Assembly (NCBI RefSeq): GCF_947179515.1
Contig: NC_067495.1
Coordinates: forward strand, 89,153,861 to 89,217,860
Origin: Apodemus sylvaticus
Taxonomy: Eukaryota; Chordata; Mammalia; Rodentia; Muridae
Length of the DNA: 64,000 nt
Reading direction: 5' to 3'
Part shown: piece after piece, positions 46,981-56,855 of the stretch
How the letters are laid out: every line of letters begins with the position of its first letter
Position numbering within the stretch: the first letter of the stretch is position 1
Notes under the pieces: model-generated
What the model was told of the DNA's origin: nothing
What the model saw: the letters and a program-made list of their open reading frames with translations, nothing else
The model's database searches: none
Program-made: the position numbers and the translations under genes

Positions 46981-49782
46981 TTAAATTTTTTTTAATATTT
47001 TTATTTTCTATATTCTTTGTTTACATTCCAAATGATTTCCCCTTTCCCAGATCCCCCGTCCCCATATGTCCCATAAACCTTCTTCTCTCCATCCCTTCTC
47101 CAATCACTTCCCTCCTTTTTCTCTGTCCTTATATTCCCTTACAATGCTAGATCGGTCCTTTCCAGGATCAGGACCCTCTCTATACTTCTTCATGGGAGTC
47201 ATTTGTTATACAATTTGTGCCTTGTGTATTCAGGGCTTCTGGGCTAATTAATATCCACTTATCAGAGATTGCATTCCATGTGTATTCTTTTGTGATTGGG
47301 TTATCTCACTTAGGATGGTATTTTCCAGATGAAACCATTTGCCTAAAAATTTAGTGAATTCATTGTTTCTAATTGCTGAGCAGTATTCCATTGTGTAAAT
47401 TTACCACATTTTCTGAATCCATTCCTCCTTTGAGGGACATCTGGCTTCTTTCCAGCTTCTGGCTATTATAAATAAGGCTGCTATGAACATAATGGAGCAT
47501 GTGTCTTTATTGCATGCCGGGGAATCCTTTGGGTATATGCCCAGGAGAGGTATAGCAGGGTCCTCTGGAAGTCTCATGTCCAGTTTTCTGAGGAACCTCC
47601 AGACTGATTTCCAAAGTGGTTGTACCATCTTACAGCCCCACCAGCAGTGGTGGAGTGTTCCTCTTTCTCCACATCCTTGCCAACACCTGCTGTCTCCTGA
47701 GTTTTTGACCTTAGCCATTCTGACTGGTGTAAGGTGAAATCTCAGGGTTGTTTTGATCTGCATTTCCCTAATGACTAATGATGTTGAGCACTTCTTAAGG
47801 TGCCTTTCGGCCATCCGAATTTCTTCAGGTGAAAATTCTTTGTTAAGATCTGTACCCCATTTTTTAATAGGGTTATTTGGTTACATGGGGTCTAACTTCT
47901 TGAGTTCTTTGTATATATTGGATATTAGCCCTCTATCAGATGTGGGGTTGGTGAATATCTTTCCCAATTTAATGTTTGCCATTTTGTCTGTTTAACAGTG
48001 TCCTTTGCCTTACAGAAACTTTGTAGTTTTATGAGGTCCCATTTGTCAATTCTTGATCTTAAAGCATAAGCTATTGGTGATCTGTTCAGGAACGTTTCCC
48101 CTGTGCCCATGTCCTCAAGGGTCTTCCCCAGTTTCTTTTCTATTAGTTTTAGTGTGTCTGGTTTTACATGGAGGTCCTTGATCCACTTGGAGTGAAGTTT
48201 AGTACATGGAGATAAGAATGGATCAATTCGCATTCTTCTGCATGCTGACATCCAATTGATCCAGCACCATTTGTTGAAAAGGCTATCTTTTTTCCACTGG
48301 ATGTTCTTGGCTCCTTTGTCGAAGATCAAGTGACCATATTTGTGTGGAAAACCATGCAGTTTTTTAACACTATTGCTCTGTAGTATTGCTTGAAGTCAGG
48401 GATACTGATTCCCCCAGAATTTCTTTTGTTGTTGAGAATAGTTCTAGCTATCCTGGGTTTCTTGTTATTCCAGATGAATTTGAGAATTGCTTTTTCTAAC
48501 TCTGTGAAGAACTGAGTTGGGATTTTGATGGGAATTGCATTGAATCTGTAGATCGCTTTTGGCAAGATGGCCATTTTAACTATATTAATCCTGCCAACCC
48601 ATGAGCGTGGCAGATTTTTCCATTTTCTGAGTTCTTCTTCGATTTCCTTCTTCAGAGACCTGAAGTTCTTGTCATATAGATCTTTCACTTGTTTGGTTAG
48701 AGTCACACCAAGATACTTTATATTGTTTGTGGCTATTTTGAAGGGTGTCATTTCCCTAACTTCTCTCTCAGCCTGCTTATCCTTTGAGTATAGGAAGGCA
48801 ACTGATTTGCTTGAATTGATTTTATAACCAGCCACTTTGCTGAAGTTGTTTATCATGTAGGAGTTCTCTGGTGGAGGTTTTCGGGCCACTTAAGTAGACT
48901 ATCATGTCATCTGCAAATAGTGATAATTTGACTTCTTCCTTTCCAATTTGTATCCTCTTGACCTCCTTATGTTGTCTAATTGCTCTAGCTAGAACTTCAA
49001 GTACTATATTGAAAAGATATGGAGAGAGAGGACAGCCTCATCGAGTCCCTGATTTTAGTGGGATTGCTTCAAGTTTCTCTCCATTTAGTTATATGTTGGC
49101 TACCGGTTTGCTGTATATTGCTTTATCGATGTTTAGGTATGGGCCTTGAGTTCCTGTTCTTTCCAATACTTTTAGCATGAAAGGATGCTGGATTTTGTCA
49201 AATGCTTTTTCTGCATCTAATGAGATGATCATATGGGTTTTTTTTTTGAGTTTGTTTATGTAGTGGATAGCATTGATAGATTTCCTTATATTGAACCATC
49301 CCAGAATCCCTGGGATGAAGTCTACTTGCTCATGGTGGATGATCGTTTTGATGTGTTCTTGGATTCGGTTGGCAAGAATTTTATTAAGTATTTTTGCATC
49401 GATATTCATAAGAGAAATTGGCCTGAAGTTCTCTTTCTTTGTTGGATCTTTGTGTGGTTTTGGTATCAGCGTAATTGTGGCTTCATAGAATAAGTTGGTT
49501 AGAGTTCCTTCTGTTTCTATTTTGTGGAAGAGTTTGAAGAGTATTGGTATTAGGTCTTCTATGAAGGTCTGATAGCACTCTGCACTGAAGCCATCTCGTC
49601 CCGTGATTTTTTTTTGGTTGGGAGACTTTCTATAACCCTTTTTATTTCTTCAGATGTTATGGGACTGTTTAGTTGATCTATTTGATCCTGATTTAGTTTT
49701 GGTGTCAGATATCTGTCTAGAAACTGTCCATTTCCTCCAGATTCTCCAGTTGTGTTGATTATAGGCTTTTGTAGTAGGATCT
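46981..49782 (-). mobile_element. 5'-truncated L1 (second 3'UTR type)
   Basis: A minus-strand L1 from an A-rich tail (T-runs 46,981-47,025), through a 3'UTR containing the complement of GATCCTGGAAAGG and GGAAATCATTTGGAATG, then ORF2, ending abruptly at 49,782 inside ORF2 between endonuclease and RT. The 3'UTR type is shared with 51,096-51,925 and 52,019-52,211 and differs from the copies at 1-2190, 3541, 18,338 and 53,385. No TSD was found. Confidence 0.94.
47248..49782 (-). pseudogene. L1 ORF2 RT to C-terminus, broken
   Basis: The natural stop TAA is at 47,248-47,250. Open segments in order from the C-terminus are 47,401-47,814, 47,925-48,329, 48,326-48,889, 49,089-49,409 and 49,559-49,789. 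RT landmarks DAEKAFDKIQHPF and the FADD-coding TTTGCAGATGAC (about 48,909-48,920) are kept. A deletion of roughly 75 bp relative to related copies lies at about 48,340 (GTGTGG directly before AAAACCATGCAG). The endonuclease is missing by truncation. Not functional. Confidence 0.9.
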
Positions 49783-51080
49783 GGAGCACTGACTACAACT
49801 CACAAGACAGCAAAAGGAGCACATCCAAACACCTACAAGATTGACTTTGGCAACAATACCAGGGGGGACCAGGAACAACTTAAGGAACAGTAGAGGCTTA
49901 GCTCCCTGAATCTGGAGCTGGATATATAGCCCCTGCCTAAACTCATTCTGAAGTGTTGTGGCCTAATAGAAGCAAAATCCAGTGCACACCTGAGCTTCAG
50001 TTAAACTGCATAGACCTTCTAGGACCTCCCCCGAGGCTCCACAAAAGCAATGACATAAGCCTAAATTAGGGCACTGGGCTGTGCTTTTCATACAGGGTGG
50101 GGCTGAACTTCTTACTGTCATAATGCATATGGGGAAACAATGCCAAGAGATCACAGAGATGACCAGTACATATGGGCACTGGCCCAGGACCTTGGAGGAG
50201 CTCAATTTTGAAAACCACTTGTTCCCTGAGGGTAAACAGAAGGCTTATATTGAGATTAAGCAAGGTTAATATGTTTGGAGGGGTGTCCACTACAAAATAT
50301 CAATGACTTAGGAAACCTCTAGCCAGAATTTCTATTTTAACCCAAGACCCTTCCCCATACATTCACCATAAGTACTCACCTCCCCAACACCACAATGCAG
50401 GGCAAGTTCTCTCCTTTGGGGCTCAGCAGTGGTGTCTTGCCTTTCCTAAGAGGCTGCTTTACATGAATTGATGCTTCTGTTTCTTCTGCATGCTCCCATG
50501 TCACAAAACTGTAGCAGTGTGTAGGGTCTTTTCCAGCACCAGACACATCAAAAGCAGTCATGCCAATCAAAGTTTAGTGACTCCCCGGAATTTTAATTTC
50601 CAAAACAGATGAGGCAAAGTTCAATTGGCCATAGAATAAAAAAAGTGAAAAAAAATCTGATTAAAAAAAGTGTAAGGATTTTTTTTTCAGAGAAACATAT
50701 GTGGCTTATTATATCCCTCCAAGCCACCCCCTGTTCTGTCTGACATACCTTTGGAAGCCAGCCTATGTCCTGTCTTCTGCCTCTATGCCTAGGCTCATGT
50801 CCATGGCCCCTAGAGTCTGGCTATGTCCTTAATATGCCCAATTCTTGTTGAGCAGCCTTTCTTTGTAACCATCCTAAGCTTAATGAAAACGAATACCCAT
50901 ATCCAGATACCAATTGTTAGAAGTAATGTAGTTTTTTTTAGGCTTTTGGAATACGTGTTTTTATTTTTTATTTTTTTTTTTTTGTATTTCTGGTGGTGTT
51001 TTGGATTTTTCACTAGTGTTTTTTAGAAGTGGGTGCATTACAGTAAATTTTCCACTGTTGTTTTTCATTCTTGAAAGATT
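49783..51080. other. Unassigned segment, less AT-rich than its surroundings
   Basis: The first ~860 bp (to about 50,640) are not L1, B1 or B2. Minus-strand ORFs of 64-80 codons exist (49,963-50,205 and 50,376-50,570) but have no recognised domain, and a GGATATATAG TATA-like string lies at about 49,920. Candidates are an old LTR or a processed pseudogene, neither proven. T-rich DNA follows at 50,930-51,000. Confidence 0.4.
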
Positions 51081-51095
51081 AAGAGATACTATTTT

Positions 51096-51925
51096 GGTTC
51101 TCTGGGGTCAAACTTCTTGAGTTCTTTGTATATATTGGATATTAGCCCTCTACCAGATGTAGGGTTGGTGAATATCCTTTTCCAATTTGATAGTGGCCGT
51201 TTTGTCCTTTTAACAGTGTCCTTTGCCTTACAGAAACGTTGTAATTTTATGAGGTCCCATTTGTCAATTCTTGATCTTAGAGCATAAGCTATTGGTGATC
51301 TGTTCAGGAACTTTTCCCCTGTCCCCATGGTACAGATCTAAACAAAGAATTTTCACCTGAAGAAATTCAGATGGCTGAGAGGCACCTTAAGAAGTGCTCA
51401 ACATCATTAGTCATTAGAGAAATGCAAATCAAAACAACCCTGAGTTTTCACCTTATACCAGTCAGAATGGCTAAGGTCAAAAGCTCAGGAGATAGCAGAT
51501 ACAGAAAATGTGGTATATTTACACAATGGAATACTACTCAGCAATTAGAAACAATGAATTCACAAAATTTTTAGGCAAATGGTTTGATCTGGAAAGTATC
51601 CTAGGTGAGGTAACCCGATCACAAAAGAATACACATGGAATGCAATCTCTGATAAGTGGATATTAGTCATCCCAGAAGCCTTGAATACCCCAGGCACAAA
51701 TCGCATAACAAATGACTCCTATGAAGAAGTATGGAGAGGGTCCTGATCCTGGAAAGGATTGATCTAGCATTGGAGGGGAGTATCAGGACAGAGAAAAAGG
51801 AGGGAGGTGATTGGAGAATGGATGGAGAGAAGAAGGTTTATGGGACATATGGGGAGGGGCGATCTGGGAAAGGGGAAATCATTTGGAATGTAAGCAAAGA
51901 ATACAGAAAATAAAAATATTAAAAA
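51096..51925 (+). mobile_element. L1 with 5' inversion (twin priming), internal deletion and 15-bp TSD
   Basis: A perfect TSD AAGAGATACTATTTT lies at 51,081-51,095 and 51,926-51,940. Inside, 51,096-51,328 is ORF2 on the minus strand and 51,329-51,925 is later ORF2, 3'UTR and A tail on the plus strand. About eight codons are lost at the inversion point (the NNPIKKW part). At 51,498/51,499 a further 268 bp is missing relative to 1487-1754 of the first L1, which shifts the frame. The ORF2 stop TAG is near 51,663-51,665. Confidence 0.95.
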
Positions 51926-51940
51926 AAGAGATACTATTTT

Positions 51941-52007
51941 AATTGTTGGTTATTTGTTAAAAGACTAATTTTTTTTATAAAGATACAGGTTTTTTTTAAT
52001 TTAAAAA
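51941..52007. other. Short T-rich spacer between two L1 insertions
   Basis: Unique T-rich DNA serving as the target region of both neighbours. Confidence 0.6.
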
Positions 52008-52018
52008 AGTAATGTATC

Positions 52019-52211
52019 CCATGAAGAAGTAAGGAGAGGGCCCTGATCCTGGAAAGGCCTGATCCAGCATTGTAGGGGAGTACCAGGACAGAGAAAAAGG
52101 AGGGCGGTGATTGGAGAATGGGTGTGGAGAAGTCTTATGGGACATATGGGGTGGGGGGAACTGGGAAAGGGGAAAGCATTTGGAATGTAAACAAAGAATT
52201 TAGGGAAAAAC
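52019..52211 (+). mobile_element. Very short L1 3'UTR insertion with 11-bp TSD
   Basis: A 193-bp insert containing GAAGAAGTAAGGAGAGG, CCTGATCCTGGAAAGG and GCATTTGGAATGTAAACAAAG, the same 3'UTR type as 51,096-51,925. AGTAATGTATC at 52,008-52,018 and 52,212-52,222 is a perfect TSD. The A tail is short. Confidence 0.92.
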
Positions 52212-52222
52212 AGTAATGTATC

Positions 52223-52450
52223 AACCACTAATACCCGTCCTAGTAAATTTGTTTTAAAATCATGTTTTCCTAAAGAATTGACATGAACTAGTTTAAATAT
52301 AATGCTATAATTATGGCTCACATGGATGCTTTAGATGTTATTATTGTGCTTGTTGCCAAGGTAACCATATGTACTATGTTCTTTTCCCTCCTAAGTGAGT
52401 GAAGAAGAAGAAAAAAGGTAGCATACTTAAAAATTTATTTAGAAAGGGAC
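52223..52450. other. No recognised feature
   Basis: Unique AT-rich DNA; includes the start of the target region for the next insertion. Confidence 0.4.
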
Positions 52451-52465
52451 AACCTACCCTTTTTA

Positions 52466-53167
52466 TTTATTTTAAGGATTTTTTCTTTTCATTTATTTAT
52501 TTACACACCAAATTTCATCCCCCCTTCCCCATCCACCCTCTGACTGTTCCACATCCCATACTTCCGCTAAACCCCACTGTCTCCAGGAGGATGTCTCCAG
52601 GCTTCACTCCCCACATCCCACCTGACCTCTAAACTCCCTCGGGCCTATAGTCTCTTGAGGGTTAGGTACATCATCCCTGATTGATCCCAGACCCAGCAGT
52701 TCTCTGCTGTATGTATTGGGGTCTCATATCAGCTGCTGTATGCTGCCTGGTTGGTGGTTCAGTGTTTGAGAGATTTTAGGGGTCCAGGTTAATTGAGATT
52801 GCTGGTCCTCCTACAGGGTCACCTTCCTCCTTAGCTTCTTTCAGCCTTTCCCTAATTCAACCACAGGGGTCAGCTGCTTCTGTCCATTGGTTGGGTGTAA
52901 ATGTCTACATCTGACTCTTTCAGCTGCTTGTTGGGTCTTCCAGAGTGTGGTCATGCTAGGTCCATTTTGGGGAGTGCTCCATAGCCTCAGTAAGCCTTTG
53001 TGCCAGGTCTTAGGACCTTCCCTTGAGCTGTATCCCCACTTTGGGCCTGTTGCTAGACCTTCTTTTCCTCAGGCTCCTCTCCATTTCTATCTCTGCAGTT
53101 CTTTCAGACAGAAACAATTATGGGTTAGAGTTGCGACTATGGGATGTCCCCACTCCCTCTTTTGTGT

Positions 53168-53205
<38 letters not shown>

Positions 53206-53290
53206 GGTATCAGAGTAATTGTAGCTTCATAGAGCAAGTTAGGTAGTGTTCCTTTTGTTTCTACTTTATGGAATAATTTGAGGAATTTCA
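52466..53290 (-). mobile_element. Lx-type L1 remnant: 3'UTR, (GT)n, short ORF2 piece
   Basis: 52,466-53,163 is the Lx-type 3'UTR also seen at 39,083-39,566. A GT array follows at 53,164-53,202. 53,207-53,290 matches ORF2 (the complement of the stretch at about 49,465-49,550, ATCAGAGTAATTGTAGCTTC). The rest of ORF2 is missing between them. It may have been carried here by the neighbouring L1. Confidence 0.75.
53164..53202. repeat. (GT)n microsatellite
   Basis: GT array with one TATG interruption, at the joint between Lx 3'UTR and ORF2 piece. Confidence 0.95.
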
Positions 53291-53384
53291 TGTAACTGCC
53301 AGGACTGGCACCACAGTCTACACCTCACAGCACCCAGGTTGAGCCTCCTTTTGTCTTGCTGCTCTGAGCTTGAAACCCTTGTTC

Positions 53385-55040
53385 TTTATTTTTATTCGAT
53401 ATATTGTTACTTACATTTCAAATGATTTCCTCTTTCCTGGCTCCCCACTCCCCGAAAGGCCCATAAGCCCTCTTCCCTCCTCCTGTTCCCCCATCTACCC
53501 CTTCCCACTTCCATGTTCTGATATTGCCCTACACAGCTGCTGCACTGAGCCTTTCCAGAACCAGGGGCCACTCCTCCTTTCTTCTTGGACATCATTTGAT
53601 ATGTGGATTATGACTTAGGTAATCCAAGTTTCTAGGCTAATATCTGCTTATCAGTGAGTGCATACCATGATTGATCTTTTGAGACTGGGTTACCTCACTT
53701 AGTGTGGTATTTTCCAGCTCCATCCATTTGTCTAAGAATTTCATGAATTCATTGATCTAATGGCTGAATAGTATTCCATTATATATATATACCACATTTT
53801 TTGTATCCATTCTGTCATTGAGGGACATCTGGGTTCTTTCCAGCTTCTGGCTATTATAAATAAGGCTGCTATGAACATAGTGGAGCATGTGTCCTTATTG
53901 CATGCTGGGAAATCCTCTGGGTATATGCCCAGGAGAGGTATAGCAGGGTCCTCTGAAAGTGACCAGCCCAGTTTTCTGAGGAACCGCCAGACTGATTTCC
54001 AGAGTGGTTGAACCAACTTGAAACCCCACCAGCAGTGGAAGAGTGTTCCTCTTTCATATTCTAGCCAACATCTGCTGTCTCCTGAGATTTTAATCTTAGC
54101 CACTCTGACTGGTGTGAGGAGAAGTCTCAGGGTTGTTTTGATTTGCATTTTACTAATGACTAATGATGTTGAACATTTTTTAAGAATGGCTTCTCTGCCG
54201 TCCGAATTTCTTCAGGTGAAAATTCTTTGTTTAGCTCTGTACCCCATTTTAATAGGGTTATTTGGTCTTCTGGCGTCTAAATTCTTGAGTTCTTTGTATA
54301 TATTGGATATTAGCCCTCTTTCTGATGTAGGGCTGGTGAAGATCTTTTCCCAGTTTGTTGGTGGCCGATTTGTCTTTTTGATGGTGTCCTTTGCCTTAGA
54401 GAAACTTTATAATTTTATGAGGTCCCATTTGTCAATTCTTGATCTTAGAGCATAAGCTATTGGTGTTCTGTTCAGGAAAGTATCCACTGTGCCCATGTCC
54501 TCAAGGGTCTTTCTCAGTTTCTTTTCTATTAGTTTTAATGTATCTGGTTTTATGTGGAGGTCCTTGATCCATTTGGAGTTGTGCTTAGTACAAGGAGATA
54601 AGAATGTATCAATTTGCATTCTTCGTCATGCTGACCTCCAGTTGAACCAACACCATTTGTTGAAAAGGCTATCTTTTTTCCACTGGCTGTTTTCTGCTCC
54701 TTTGTCGAAGATCAAGTGGCTATAGGTGTGTGGGTTCATTTCTGGGTCTTCAGTTCTATTCCATTGATCTGCCTCTCTGTCACTGTACCAAAACCATGCA
54801 GTTTTTAATACTATTGCTCTGTAGTATTGCTCGAGGTCAGGGATAGTGATTCCCCCAGAATTTCTTTTGTTGAGGATAGTTTTAGCTATCCTGGGTTTTT
54901 TGTTATTACAGATGAATTTGAGAATTGCTTTTTCTAACTCTATGAAGAACTGAGTTGTGATTTTGATGGGTATTGCGTTGAATCTGTATATTGCTTTTGG
55001 AAAAATGGCCATTTTAACTATATTTATCCTGCCAATCCAT
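53385..55040 (-). mobile_element. 5'-truncated L1 (first 3'UTR type), direct part
   Basis: The minus-strand 3'UTR begins at about 53,385 (complement of ATTTGAAATGTAAGTAAC) and leads to the ORF2 stop TAG at 53,637-53,639 and ORF2 up to about 55,040. Its own 3' end is only a short AATAAAAATAAAG, not a long A tail. The 5' end carries an inverted piece (next entry). Confidence 0.93.
53637..55040 (-). pseudogene. L1 ORF2 C-terminal part
   Basis: Open segments 54,626-55,012, 54,407-54,619 and 53,741-54,148 cover the ORF2 thumb-like region (KFICNNKKPRIAK) to the C-terminus (SGDSRCWLEYERGTLFHCW), separated by frameshifts. RT catalytic motifs are absent by truncation. Not functional. Confidence 0.9.
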
Positions 55041-55044
55041 GAAT

Positions 55045-55104
55045 GAAATGGAAGAAGACCTCAGAAAATGGAAAAACCTGCCATGCTTGTGGATTGGCAG
55101 GATG
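55045..55104 (+). mobile_element. Inverted 5' piece of the preceding L1
   Basis: Plus-strand ORF2 sequence (GAAGACCTCAGAAAATGG, CCATGCTTGTGGATTGGCAG) that lies immediately upstream, in L1 order, of the point where the minus-strand copy stops. Both halves include about 14 bp around GGATTGGCAGGAT, a small duplication typical of twin-primed inversions. Confidence 0.85.
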
Positions 55105-55225
55105 AACCTACCTTTTTTAAAGTTGATATTTTACTCCATCTTCTTAAAAACCTTTTCTTTCCAAACATCAAATTCAAAAGCACAGACTTTATAATCACTC
55201 TATTCATTGCTTATTAGTTCTGTTT

Positions 55226-55256
55226 TGTGTGTGTGTGAGTGTGTGTGTGAGTGTGA

Positions 55257-55326
<70 letters not shown>
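55226..55326. repeat. (GT)n followed by (GA)n
   Basis: GT array 55,226-55,291 with a few GA interruptions, then a clean GA array to 55,326 and a looser GA-rich tail. Confidence 0.97.
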
Positions 55327-55330
<4 letters not shown>

Positions 55331-56624
55331 AAGAGGCAGAGAGAGACAAAGAGAGACAGAGACAGAGGAGTGGAATTGGGTTGTGTTCCTTTCCCTATCC
55401 CCTCCCATCCATAAAGCCCATCACATGTACTGACATTACTCCTCAGAAAACAAGCAGAATTCTGAATTGTGGTATCTTCATATACAAGCTTATTGTGATA
55501 ATGACAATTATTTATCTTAGTGACTACATTTACTAATTTTATACAGGCAAATAAATCATGATATGAATATATGGGCCTCCTTTCCATATAGTTTTAATTA
55601 TTCTGAGACTCATCCTGATTAACAATGTGCTTGATTTCTATTATCTAACACTTGAGCGTGAATTGACCAAGGAGAAGCCAAGAAGCTAGACTGATGTACT
55701 TTTATAAGAAAATATAGTCATGCAACTAGGAGATTCTTGTAGAAATCTAGAATCTCAGCAAACCCATGTGAATGTTCCACATGTCTAAAGACATTAAATG
55801 ACTCTGATAAACAAAATAATGACTAATAAACAGTAAGCAAAACAAGCTACTTTCACTACAAAACCACACAATTGATTTTCATTTAGGAAACAAACAGAAA
55901 CAGAAATAGTGGAAGTCTCAAGGCATGTAGTAGTTAACACTTTACAAATGGTCCTGAGCTGAGACAAGCAAGTCAGGCCAGTTAATAGTTTAAGGGACAG
56001 AGAATTATCTAACAAGGTCATGTTAGAGTGTGAATTTACAAATTGTCTCAGAGGCAACCTGTGTTCTTGGGGAAACATTCAAGTACTTCTTGAAGGAATG
56101 CCAAGCAAGGATGTGGCAGTTCCCAAAAACTGTCCTCTACCTAAGGGATTCTTGATGCAAAAGTAAATGGGGACAAAGGAATAAAATGAAACATATGTTT
56201 TAATTTGAGAGGAACAAATGAGGTAGAAAATATTCTCCATGGTATGTCATGTTAGAAATGGTGTTTCTATCAAAGGTCATTAAGCAGACACAGACTGACA
56301 TCTCTTAAACTTTCCCTTTCCATTTGTGCTGATTGTGACATTGAACTCCACCATTGGGATGGGATGCAGTTATCACCCATTTCAGGGATTGAAGTATGAG
56401 GCCATCTTGGCTACATGTGCTTGCCTGGCTCTGAGTGTGGTGTTTCTAAAAAATAAATGTAAATGCTGAACTGCTTTCCTTGTGTGTGTGTGCTTTTGGA
56501 CATTTCTATTGTTGTTTGTCCATACCAATCACAAAGCAAAACAGAGGAGCCATGGGATACTTAAAGGGAAGAAGGGAATGATAAGAGTTGAAGGGAGAAG
56601 ATAAGGGTGGATATAATATGAATG

Positions 56625-56626
<2 letters not shown>
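55327..56626. other. Single-copy-looking DNA
   Basis: No gene or repeat recognised. The last ~150 bp before the TG array (GGGAAGAAGGGAATGATAAG...) might be the worn 3' end of an old L1. Confidence 0.4.

Positions 56627-56661
<35 letters not shown>
56627..56661. repeat. (GT)n microsatellite
   Basis: Perfect GT array. Confidence 0.97.
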
Positions 56662-56664
<3 letters not shown>

Positions 56665-56711
56665 TTATGAAATAACTAATATAATAAAAGATTTTTTAAA
56701 AAGATCATTGT

Positions 56712-56855
56712 TGTAAATCTGGATATGTAGCTCAGTAGGTAGAATACAGGCATGTAGGAAGCTCTGAGTTCTATCCTCAGCACTGCACAGAGGTGGCCAT
56801 GCAAGCCTATAATACCAACATGCACAAGCAGAAGAATTGAAGTTCAAGATTTTTC
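56712..56855 (+). mobile_element. B4/ID-type composite SINE
   Basis: An ID-like tRNA-derived head (GATATGTAGCTCAGTAGGTAG, then GAGTTCTATCCTCAGCACTG, an intact-looking box A/box B pair) runs into a B1-like body (GGTGGCCATGCAAGCCTATAAT). This is the composite layout of B4. Confidence 0.75.

Noticed and set aside
46959..49800. TSD for the L1 at 46,981-49,782
   Set aside because: The left flank CTCTGCTCCACACT has no counterpart just right of 49,782.
51490..51505. Splicing as the cause of the 268-bp deletion
   Set aside because: A CAG/GTGTTG donor-like edge exists in related copies, but the other edge ends in GG and not AG.
52999..53250. 119-codon ORF with a Val/Cys-rich run
   Set aside because: It crosses an Lx 3'UTR and a GT microsatellite.
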